64,000 bases of DNA from Archangium gephyra (GTDB lineage Bacteria > Myxococcota > Myxococcia > Myxococcales > Myxococcaceae): positions 732,501 to 796,500 of the forward strand of contig NZ_CP011509.1 in assembly GCF_001027285.1 (NCBI RefSeq). Reading direction: 5' to 3'. Below, piece by piece: positions 21,328 to 28,649 of this stretch. The position numbers were made by a program, and so were the translations under genes. The notes below the pieces were generated by a model. The model saw nothing but the letters and a program-made list of their open reading frames with translations, was not told where the DNA came from and ran no database searches. Each line of letters starts with the position of its first letter. Position 1 is the stretch's first letter.

Positions 21328-22608
21328 ATGACGACGCAGTCCCGTCCCCCCATCCTGCTGACGATGGCCGACTACTACGGCACGCTGGCCGCGGTGCGCA
21401 GCCTGGGCCGTCTGGGGATACCGGTCACCGTGGCCGAGTCCAAGCTGCTGGCGCCGGCGCGCTGGAGCCGCTACGTGACGAGGCGGGTGGAGTGCCCGGA
21501 CGTGGGCGACTCGGACGCCTTCCTGGAGTGGCTGCTGCGCTTCGGCGAGGCGGAGCCGGGGCACGTGCTCTACCCGACGAGCGATGACATGGCGTGGCTG
21601 TTCGCGCTGCACCGCGAGGAGCTGGGCCAGCACTTCCGGATGTACCAGCCGGGGGTGGACGTCATCTACGGGCTGCTGAACAAGCAGCGGCTCCATGACT
21701 TGTGCAAGGACGTGGGGCTGGACGTACCGGACACGTGGTTCCCGGAGGGCGAGGGGGACCTGGAGAAGGTGGCGGCCGAGGCGCGCTTCCCGGTGCTGCT
21801 CAAGCCGCAGACGCAGATTCTGTTCGAGAGCCACGTGAAGGGCTCGCAGGTGGAGCGCGCGAGCGAGCTGTTGCCGCGCTACCGCGAGTTCCTGGAGCGC
21901 AACCGGTACGGGCGCAAGCTGCTGGATTACGACCCGAAGGCGAACCGGCCGATGGTGCAGGCCTTCTACACGGAGGCGGCGCAGAACATCTTCAGCCTGA
22001 GCGGCTTCGTGGACCGGACGGGCGAGCTGTTCGTGGCACGCGGGGCGCTGAAGGTGTTGCAGCGTCCGCGCAAGTTGGGCATTGGCCTGTGCTTCGAGGA
22101 AGTGCCGGTGGATCCAGAGCTCGCGGAGAAGGTGCGGGCGCTGTGCAAGAAGCTGGGGTACCACGGCACGTTCGAGGTGGAGTTCATCCGGGCGGGTGGG
22201 AAGCAGCTGCTGATCGACTTCAACCCGCGCTTCTACAGCCAGATGGGGTTCGACATCGCCCGGGGGAGCCCGCTGCCGCTGTTCGTGTACGAGGCGGCGT
22301 GTGGGCACGAGGAGCGGTTGGGCGAGGTGGCGCGCGAGGCGCTGGGGTGGAAGGGTGGAGGCCAGTACATCTACTGCCACCGGGGCATCTTCGAGCTGCT
22401 GTTGAGGGCGCAGGGGTTGTCGGGGCGGCTGAGCTCGGGAGAGGTGAAGCAGTGGCGCGAGTGGTACGCGCGCAACCGGGAGCGGGCGGTGGACGCGGTC
22501 ATCGACACGGGGGACTGGGTGCCGTGGATGGTGGACGTGGCCATGCACCTGCGCTCGTACGCGCGGCACCCCAAGGGCTTCATCCGGACGATGGTGCTGG
22601 ACCGGTAG
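21328..22608 (+). CDS. ATP-grasp family ligase
   Basis: 426 residues. The N-terminal pre-ATP-grasp domain reads PPILLTMADYYGTLAAVRSLGRLGIPVTVAES. The nucleotide-binding part has FPVLLKPQTQ (phosphate lysine), and the metal-binding end FEVEFIRAGGKQLLIDFNPRF contains the E...DxN pattern of ATP-grasp enzymes. Such carboxylate-amine ligases join an acid to an amino group. Similar genes in glycan clusters add amino acids to sugars, which would fit its position after a glycosyltransferase and an acyltransferase; that role is inference. The C-terminal 90 residues (RGIFELLLRAQ... and WREWYARNRERAVDAV) are outside the fold. The stop is 10 bases from the convergent TOPRIM-like gene. Confidence 0.88.
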   Translation: MTTQSRPPILLTMADYYGTLAAVRSLGRLGIPVTVAESKLLAPARWSRYVTRRVECPDVGDSDAFLEWLLRFGEAEPGHVLYPTSDDMAWLFALHREELGQHFRMYQPGVDVIYGLLNKQRLHDLCKDVGLDVPDTWFPEGEGDLEKVAAEARFPVLLKPQTQILFESHVKGSQVERASELLPRYREFLERNRYGRKLLDYDPKANRPMVQAFYTEAAQNIFSLSGFVDRTGELFVARGALKVLQRPRKLGIGLCFEEVPVDPELAEKVRALCKKLGYHGTFEVEFIRAGGKQLLIDFNPRFYSQMGFDIARGSPLPLFVYEAACGHEERLGEVAREALGWKGGGQYIYCHRGIFELLLRAQGLSGRLSSGEVKQWREWYARNRERAVDAVIDTGDWVPWMVDVAMHLRSYARHPKGFIRTMVLDR

Positions 22609-22617
22609 AGGGGCTCG

Positions 22618-23343
22618 TTACAGCTCCAGCGTCTCGAGGCCGTTTTCCGCCAAGGCCGCCGCCAGGATTTCGGTGGCCTGATTCCATCCGGACCAGTCAT
22701 AGCGGCCGAGTTCCTCGACGGGGAGCTTCTCGGCGAGGCTCGCTTGCATCTTCGCGTTGAAGCTACCCCCGAAGGTGCGCAGCAGGCGCTGGAGCTCGGC
22801 CTTGGCGTCTTTTTTCAGTGCGTCCTCGTCCGGCACCGGCACGGTGCAGTAGTCACGTTTATAGGCGAGCTCGATGGCTCTCTTGCTCGTCAGCCATGCC
22901 TGGATCTCCGGCGCGGGTTGAATCAGCGGCACATGGATGCCGAGGTTCGTGTTGACCACATGCACGGCCTTGATGACGGCGGGTGATGCCGCGTCCGCAT
23001 CATGGGTGGCCACGATGAGATCGACTAGCGGCGGACCTCTAACGGGTTTCAGGGGTACTACGAACTGATAGAGCGCATTCGGGTCCGAGAGGACTTCGAC
23101 CATCGAGGGCTGTCGAGGGAACCGCGGAATCAACGGTTGCAGGATGTGTATCCCGTCATCGTCCTTGAGCCCCGGATGCCAGGACTGGCCGTGATTGAGC
23201 AGCGGGTACAGGGCACGCCGTATGAGGATCTCCATGGCGCCCTGTTGATCATGGGGAACGCGGGCGAAGGGCGGCAGCGTGCGAGGCTTGCCGCGCTCAT
23301 CCTTGCCCTCGCCGAGCACGATGACGCGCAGAGGCTTCTTCAT
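22618..23343 (-). CDS. DUF4276-like TOPRIM-domain protein, partner of AAA ATPase
   Basis: 241 residues. Visible TOPRIM-type features: an N-terminal strand RVIVLGEGKDE with the acidic E12 and D15, and a second strand DLIVATHDADAAS with D115 and D117. A PAPEIQAW segment near residue 144-150 resembles the conserved EIEAW motif of DUF4276 proteins. TOPRIM proteins paired with ABC-type ATPases cut nucleic acid in several phage-defence systems. It overlaps the upstream ATPase gene by four bases (ATGA), so the two are translationally coupled. Base composition is somewhat more A/T-rich than flanking genes, consistent with later acquisition. Nuclease activity and defence role are inferred, not shown. 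Confidence 0.82.
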   Translation of the reverse strand: MKKPLRVIVLGEGKDERGKPRTLPPFARVPHDQQGAMEILIRRALYPLLNHGQSWHPGLKDDDGIHILQPLIPRFPRQPSMVEVLSDPNALYQFVVPLKPVRGPPLVDLIVATHDADAASPAVIKAVHVVNTNLGIHVPLIQPAPEIQAWLTSKRAIELAYKRDYCTVPVPDEDALKKDAKAELQRLLRTFGGSFNAKMQASLAEKLPVEELGRYDWSGWNQATEILAAALAENGLETLEL

Positions 23344-24569
23344 TCTCCCACCCCCGGCACACCTCCGAGAGTTCCTGAGTACCAGAGGTCACCTGCGTTT
23401 GCCTGGAACTTGTCGACGAGGGTCCGCAGCGTTTCATTCTCCGGAATGGCGTGAACGAGCGTGCCCGTTTCGTTGCTGTACTCGACGACGCGGATCTCCG
23501 AAGGCTCCACCCAGCGCACGAAGTCGATGGATTGAGTCGCGACGACGACCCGTAGCGGATGGCCGGTGAGCTCTCCGTTCGCGAGGGAGCGCAGGAATTC
23601 GACGCGTTTTCCCATCAGATGAGGATGGAGAGCCACCTCCGGATCATCGATGAGAAGTGTGCCATGGGGAGGTGTCGTTGCTCCGGCCCATAAGAGGAAC
23701 AGGGTGGTCAGGACACCATCCGCTTCCATCTCGGCGGGAATGAGCCGCGCGGAGCGACGGGTCTCGAAGACCAGGTGTTGGATCTTCCCTTCCGCGCTGA
23801 TGTCAAAACGGATACGCCGGATGTGTGGGAAGAGTTCGCTCAGGCGTTGCTCGATGCCTTCGAATCGCTCGCTCTCGCGGTTCTGCAAAGTGGCCAGTGC
23901 GGCAACGAACCCCGAACCGTCTGGGCTCACCTGTTGCTTGAAGGTCAGATAGAGCATCGCTGCGCTGTTCGGCCGGAAGTAGCGCGCGGTTCCGAACGAC
24001 TCGAGGTTCTGGACGAGATCCGCTAGCTGCTCGCGGAAAGGCGGAAGGGCTCCGAGCTGGGAAGTCACTCGGGTGATGGAACTGTGGCGTGGCCGAACCA
24101 GGGTGATGGGGGGGAACTCGCGAGCCGTCGAAATGACATTTGGCTGTGTGCCCGCCATGAGCCATCCACCCTTGGGATCCTTCAGCTTTTCATCCAGGAA
24201 CTCCGGCTCGGCTGGCTTCTCCGTGCTCGCCTGAGCGACGATGCTGCTGAGCAGTTGCTTCCAATCGATGCCGAGCTTCATCACGCAATCAGGCTCAATG
24301 GAGTCGGGCTGGACGAATCCGCGGAGGATGAGGCGCTTGGTCGTATCTCCCCCGTTGATGAGATTGGGCCAATGGTCGCCTGCCAGCGACTTGCCCGCAT
24401 AGGTGACTTCTTGCCAGGGCTGGTTCCGCAGCATCGCGAACAGCTCGATGCCGCGCATCACGGTCGTCTTGCCGGAAGCGTTGGACCCGAGGAGCACCGT
24501 CAGGGGGCTGAGCGACACGCCCGTATTCTGGATGGAGCCGAGGTTCTCGATTTCAATTCGTTCCAGCAT
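23340..24569 (-). CDS. AAA/ABC-type ATPase (AAA_21-like), first gene of TOPRIM pair
   Basis: 409 residues. The N-terminus MLERIEIENLGSIQNTGVSL leads into Walker A GSNASGKTT (28-36), as in SMC/RecF-like ABC ATPases. A signature-like AEMEADGVLTTLFLLWAG is followed by Walker B TLLIDDPEVALHPHL (about 304-318) and a VVVATQSIDFVRW switch/H-loop-type strand. The insert between Walker A and B (about 230 residues) carries no long coiled coil. It overlaps the TOPRIM gene by four bases and lies upstream in the same transcription unit. Known parallels are OLD/AbiL/PARIS-like pairs in which such an ATPase senses infection and activates a TOPRIM effector. This pair is predicted from architecture only. Confidence 0.88.
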   Translation of the reverse strand: MLERIEIENLGSIQNTGVSLSPLTVLLGSNASGKTTVMRGIELFAMLRNQPWQEVTYAGKSLAGDHWPNLINGGDTTKRLILRGFVQPDSIEPDCVMKLGIDWKQLLSSIVAQASTEKPAEPEFLDEKLKDPKGGWLMAGTQPNVISTAREFPPITLVRPRHSSITRVTSQLGALPPFREQLADLVQNLESFGTARYFRPNSAAMLYLTFKQQVSPDGSGFVAALATLQNRESERFEGIEQRLSELFPHIRRIRFDISAEGKIQHLVFETRRSARLIPAEMEADGVLTTLFLLWAGATTPPHGTLLIDDPEVALHPHLMGKRVEFLRSLANGELTGHPLRVVVATQSIDFVRWVEPSEIRVVEYSNETGTLVHAIPENETLRTLVDKFQANAGDLWYSGTLGGVPGVGE

Positions 24570-24689
24570 TCACGCCGAACATGCCCAGCGAGCCAGAATC
24601 GGTCAACGCCCAGCACTAGACGATCGTTGAGCGTCCCGTCCACGGGTCCGGACTTGAGGGCGTGGGCCGACTCGGGCATGTGAGCACGC

Positions 24690-26261
24690 ATGGGACTGGG
24701 TGCTGCGTTTCGCTCGTGGAAGCTCTCGCGTGAGGTGCGCCGGTTGCTGATCGCCGGGGAACGGAAGAACGCGCTCGCGCTCGTCTCCAGCGTGGGTGCG
24801 CAACTCCGGGCCAGTACCCTGGTCGGCCTGGCTCAGGACTGCGACGAGGACGAGCTGGAGCTCGCGTGCGAGCTGCTCCAGCAAGCGTTGGTGCGCGCTC
24901 CCCAGGACGATGACGTCACGTGGCTGCTGGCCCAGCGCGAAGCCCAGGCGGGCCGGGTGCGCTCGTCCGTCGAGCGGCTGCGGGCGCTCCGGGCCCGTCA
25001 CCCCCGCCGCGTTGACGTGCTGGCCGAACTGGCCAATCAACTCATCGCGCTGGAGCGCGCCTCGGAGGCGGAGCAGCTCCTGGTGGACTGGGAGAAGTCC
25101 CTGGAGCCCCGGCTCCTCTGTCTGCTCGGCAAGGCCCGCTTCGCCCAGGAGCGGCTGGAAGAGGCATTGCCCCCTCTGCAGCAGGCGATGGCGCTGTACG
25201 AGGAGATGATCCGCCTCGACCCCCATGGACAGGCCGTGCGCGATGACGCGTACCTGGAGCTCGAGGCACTCCACTCGGAGGTGCTCGCCTCCCTGCATGG
25301 CCAAGAGGCACTGGTCGTGGACGCGGCGCGCCGGCGCAAGCTGGACGCACACGCGGGCGTGAACTTCGTGTTGCTCGCGGCGCACCAGATGGTCGGGGCG
25401 CCGTGCCGTGCTCTCAGCCTCACGCTGCTCCCCCTGGAGCGGATGCGGGCGCTGGCGGACGAGCGGCTGCGCGAGGATGCCTCGGACCTCCCCGGTCTCG
25501 TCCAGCGGGGCGGGGTGGCCCTCCGCGAGGGCCGGTTCAGCGAGGCCCTGAAGCACTTCGAGCGGGCGCACGAGCTGTCTCCGGGCGACTTCGCGCCGCT
25601 GCTTGGCAAGGGCATGGCGCTCGAGCTCGACCAGCAGGATGTCCTGAGAGGCTTGAAGCACCTGCCGGGCGTGGGCCCGCTGGAGGGACTCGAGCGCGTG
25701 TTTCCGGACTGGCCGGCGCTCACCGAGCTGGAGCGCCGGGTGGTGCATGCCTCGGCGCTGCCCTTGCGCCAGTTCCTTCCGAGCCTGGCCGCGAGGGGGT
25801 TCCGCCTTCGGATCCTCCCCCTGGACGTGCGCGTCTCGGACGTGCCCGAACTCGCCCCGTTGCGCGAGGAGCGGGCGGGGGAGGGTGACCATCGGACGTT
25901 CGAGGCGCTCCACGGAGTGACCCACGGGAACCTGGCCATGGCGAAGGTGGAGGGGCTGTTGAGTCTGTTGCCCGGGGCGAACGGGTGGGTGCTCGCCCAC
26001 GAGTTCGCGCACCTCGTTCTCATCGCGGGGCCCGACACGCTCCGCTTTCGTGTGCAGCGGTTGCTCCGGCGGGCCGAGCGCGCCGGTTACGTGGGGTCCG
26101 AGTACCAGAAGCAGAACGAGGACGAGTTCTTCGCCTGTGCGTACACGGAGTACCTCGCGCGGCGCTACGGGCTCGACGTGGAACAGCAGCTGGATGACCG
26201 GGGGGTCTCCGCCGATGTCTTCGCCCTCTTCGAGGAGCTGGACCGCCCGGTCCCGGGGTAG
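24690..26261 (+). CDS. TPR protein with C-terminal HExxH zinc-peptidase domain
   Basis: 523 residues, no signal peptide. Residues 15-340 are helix-turn-helix repeats typical of TPRs (for example ALLxQGGVALREGRFSEALKHFERAHELSPGDFAPLLGKGMAL). The last 120 residues contain HEFAH (437-441), with the catalytic Glu between zinc ligands, and downstream NEDEFFACAYTEYL (476-489), whose Glu residues fit the third ligand. This spacing, with an ExEFFA motif, resembles the anthrax lethal factor-like (ATLF/M34-like) peptidase domain. The TPRs probably recruit a target protein for cleavage. No immunity or secretion gene sits next to it. A cytoplasmic regulatory peptidase or a delivered effector are both possible. 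Confidence 0.78.
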   Translation: MGLGAAFRSWKLSREVRRLLIAGERKNALALVSSVGAQLRASTLVGLAQDCDEDELELACELLQQALVRAPQDDDVTWLLAQREAQAGRVRSSVERLRALRARHPRRVDVLAELANQLIALERASEAEQLLVDWEKSLEPRLLCLLGKARFAQERLEEALPPLQQAMALYEEMIRLDPHGQAVRDDAYLELEALHSEVLASLHGQEALVVDAARRRKLDAHAGVNFVLLAAHQMVGAPCRALSLTLLPLERMRALADERLREDASDLPGLVQRGGVALREGRFSEALKHFERAHELSPGDFAPLLGKGMALELDQQDVLRGLKHLPGVGPLEGLERVFPDWPALTELERRVVHASALPLRQFLPSLAARGFRLRILPLDVRVSDVPELAPLREERAGEGDHRTFEALHGVTHGNLAMAKVEGLLSLLPGANGWVLAHEFAHLVLIAGPDTLRFRVQRLLRRAERAGYVGSEYQKQNEDEFFACAYTEYLARRYGLDVEQQLDDRGVSADVFALFEELDRPVPG

Positions 26262-26330
26262 CCATCCCGGGGAGCGGGTTCGTTCTGTATACTGGATAAC
26301 CCCCCTGCCTGACCCCCCTTCTCAAAGCGC

Positions 26331-27197
26331 ATGACCCTGTTCCGACATCCTGAAGACCGAATTCCCGTCCTGTTGTTCCTGTGTGTGTTCGCGCTCGACC
26401 TGACCGTGTACTTCACGGCGAGCAGCTGGTGGCTGCCCGTGCTGTGGCTCGGTGTGATGGCCATTCCCAAGGGGTGGATCAGCGCGTGGAACCACCACCA
26501 CCAGCACCTGAACATGTTCCGCCACGCGCCGCTCAACCGGCTGCTGGAGCTCGTGTTCGGCTTCCAGACGGGCATCATCTCGCACGCGTGGTTCCTGCAC
26601 CACGTGGTCGGCCACCACCTGAACTACCTGGACCAGGAGAAGGACGAGTCGCGCTGGAAGCGCGATGACGGCTCCACCATGGGTGAGGTGGAGTACTCCC
26701 TCAAGACGGCGCTGACGGCCTATCCGCGGGCCTTCCAGGTGGGCCGCAGGTACCCGAAGGCGCTGCGCGTCTTCCTGGCCATGGGCGGGGTGCAACTCGC
26801 GTTGCTCGGCGTGCTCTTCTGGCACAACTGGTTCAACGCGCTGTTCGTCTTCCTGCTGCCCATGTGCCTGTCGCTCTACCTCACCGTCTGGGCCACGTAC
26901 TTCCACCACGTGGGGCTCGAGACGGAGGAGCACGCCGAGGCCTCGTACAACATCCTTCACCGGGGCTACAACCTGATGACGGGCAACCTTGGCTACCACG
27001 CCGCGCACCATGCGAAGCAGGGGCTGCACTGGTCGAAGCTGCCGCAGCTGCACGCGCAGATGGCCAAGGACATCCCCGCCACGCTCTACCGCCAGCCCGG
27101 CATTCCCTTCGTGTGGAGCGGCTCGGAGGAGAAGCTGGAGCTGAGTGACGAGCAGGTGGCGGCGGCGCTCACCCAGGTCCGGCCCGCGGGCTCCTGA
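26331..27197 (+). CDS. Fatty-acid desaturase family membrane protein, paralogue 1
   Basis: 288 residues with several membrane helices (12-45, 150-190). Three histidine clusters of the integral membrane desaturase/hydroxylase superfamily are present: HHHQH (55-59), HHVVGHH (90-96) and HAAHH (223-227), with extra histidines at YFHHVG (191-193). These bind a di-iron centre that activates oxygen on fatty acyl chains. The gene has no strong ribosome-binding site. A second copy, about 87% identical by eye, lies at 34040-34900. The two bracket a catalase-fold protein and a giant hybrid kinase. The electron donor is not encoded nearby. The lipid substrate is not predictable. Confidence 0.88.
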   Translation: MTLFRHPEDRIPVLLFLCVFALDLTVYFTASSWWLPVLWLGVMAIPKGWISAWNHHHQHLNMFRHAPLNRLLELVFGFQTGIISHAWFLHHVVGHHLNYLDQEKDESRWKRDDGSTMGEVEYSLKTALTAYPRAFQVGRRYPKALRVFLAMGGVQLALLGVLFWHNWFNALFVFLLPMCLSLYLTVWATYFHHVGLETEEHAEASYNILHRGYNLMTGNLGYHAAHHAKQGLHWSKLPQLHAQMAKDIPATLYRQPGIPFVWSGSEEKLELSDEQVAAALTQVRPAGS

Positions 27198-27298
27198 GCC
27201 CGGACCCTTGAAGTGAAGGGACACACCGAGGGGCTCGCGGCGACGTGGGCCCCTTCGCATTTGTCACGCCAGCCCTCCGGTCACGCCCTGCGCGAACT

Positions 27299-27315
27299 TG
27301 TCCAACTGTTGGACA
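27299..27315. repeat. Perfect 17-base palindrome
   Basis: TGTCCAACTGTTGGACA has eight-base arms around a single central T. It lies in the 230-base gap between the convergent desaturase and catalase-like genes. No T run follows it, so it does not look like an intrinsic terminator. It could be an operator-type site or a 3'-end hairpin. Confidence 0.7.
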
Positions 27316-27427
27316 ACTTTGGAAAGACCGGGCCCGGCGGGCCCCTCTTCGGATGGCTCCGTGTCCGGTGCCCGTTGCTCAGGCCGAGCGCGCTCGGGCC
27401 GAGCATCTTGGGCGGCATCGCGCCAGG

Positions 27428-28477
27428 TCAGCCCCGTACGGTCTCGGGCCGTTCGTCCGGCTTGCGTTCGCGGGGGCCCCAGGCCTTGGTGAGGTAGACG
27501 CGCAACTGCTTCACCACGCTGGAGCGGGCCCGCATGTAGTTGAGCGAGTTGTAGTCGTCCATGTGCTCCGACGGCAGGAGGCCGAGCGAAGGCGGGTGGT
27601 GGAACAGCGAGAAGCGCATCTGGTTGCCCTCCTCGCGCGGGAGGATGGACTCGAGCTCCACCGTGGCGAGGTCCATATGTGGATGGGTGGCCTCGTCCCA
27701 GGCGACGTTGCAGTTGAGGAGCTCCGGGCTGTCGTCCGGCTGGGGCGTATGGAGTTGAAGCTGCAGCACGTACTGGACGGGGCCGCGAGCGAGCCGGTCG
27801 ACGAGCTCCTGCCGGAGGTAGTCGGGGGGGCGGGTCTCGCCGGGCACCACCGACTCCTTCCAGCGGTTGCGCAGCTCGTCCTTGGACATGAGGCCCGTCT
27901 CGGGGCAGCGGTCCGCGGGAACCAGCCGGTACTTGGCGTAGCGCAGCACGCCGTCCTTGCCGACGAAGCGCGTGGCCGTCTGCGAGTGGTAGTACAGCTG
28001 CGCGAACGAGGCCGGGTACTTGCGGATGCCGTCCTCGGCGGCGAGCAGTCCGCGCGGATGCTTGTCGTAGTAGTGCCAGTACGCCAGGTCGTTGACGCGG
28101 TGGCGCCGCTGCTGCGCGAACTCGGCGAAGTTCCGCGCCGTCCAGAACAGCGAGATGGTGCCGGTGTTCAGCTCGATGTCCAGCGGGCTGTCGTAATCAC
28201 TGTCCGCGAACTTCAGCGACGCGGAGCGCACCTGGATGATGGTGTCGTCCGCGTAGGACGCCGAGGCGTGCCGGAGCCGGCAGGGGAACTCGCGGCCGGG
28301 CTGGAAGAAGTCATGCGCCGGGAAGGCGGGCGTCTTCGTGATGCGGAGGCGTCCCTTCGAGGTGATGCCACTGTGATGGGACATCCGCTCGCGCTTGAGG
28401 GAGAACACCAGGCACAGCGCCCAGGCCCATGCGTACGAGAACAGCCAGAGCTGCGCCTTCTTCAAGACCTTGGACAT
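27428..28477 (-). CDS. Catalase-fold (catalase-like) protein
   Basis: 349 residues from the chosen ATG; the frame is open 80 codons upstream but that part overlaps the divergent kinase promoter and start. Sequence order follows small catalase-related proteins: a distal-His region MSHHSGITSKGRLRI (His34/35), FFQPGREFPCRLRHASASYADDT, VRSASLKFADSDYDSPLDIELNTGTISLFW (matching RGFAxKF), AYWHYYDKHPRGL, FAQLYYHSQTATRFVGKDG, and a late MDDYNSLNYMRARSSVVKQL. In small catalases and coral allene oxide synthase the proximal heme Tyr lies in an RxxxY near this last segment. Here the closest R-x3 position is Ser, so the ligand may be displaced or absent. Some relatives act on fatty-acid hydroperoxides. Its desaturase neighbours make a lipid role plausible. 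Confidence 0.72.
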   Translation of the reverse strand: MSKVLKKAQLWLFSYAWAWALCLVFSLKRERMSHHSGITSKGRLRITKTPAFPAHDFFQPGREFPCRLRHASASYADDTIIQVRSASLKFADSDYDSPLDIELNTGTISLFWTARNFAEFAQQRRHRVNDLAYWHYYDKHPRGLLAAEDGIRKYPASFAQLYYHSQTATRFVGKDGVLRYAKYRLVPADRCPETGLMSKDELRNRWKESVVPGETRPPDYLRQELVDRLARGPVQYVLQLQLHTPQPDDSPELLNCNVAWDEATHPHMDLATVELESILPREEGNQMRFSLFHHPPSLGLLPSEHMDDYNSLNYMRARSSVVKQLRVYLTKAWGPRERKPDERPETVRG

Positions 28478-28649
28478 GTCAATGAGTTCTTTGCCTTCGA
28501 AACCGGCTGGCGGGCAACTGTAGGGAGGAGGACAATTCCACGCAAGCCAGGCGCTCGGGAAGGCGCGAAGGCCAGCGCTGGGGCGGGGTCGTTGCTTCGG
28601 GTGCCGACTCGATTTCAGATGCCCGGAGGCAGCCCGGAGACGGCGGACC

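Noticed and set aside
22618-24569. Calling the TOPRIM/ATPase pair a known Gabija or PARIS system
   Set aside because: Gabija has a helicase partner and PARIS a DUF4435 protein; this second gene looks DUF4276-like, so the exact type is left open.
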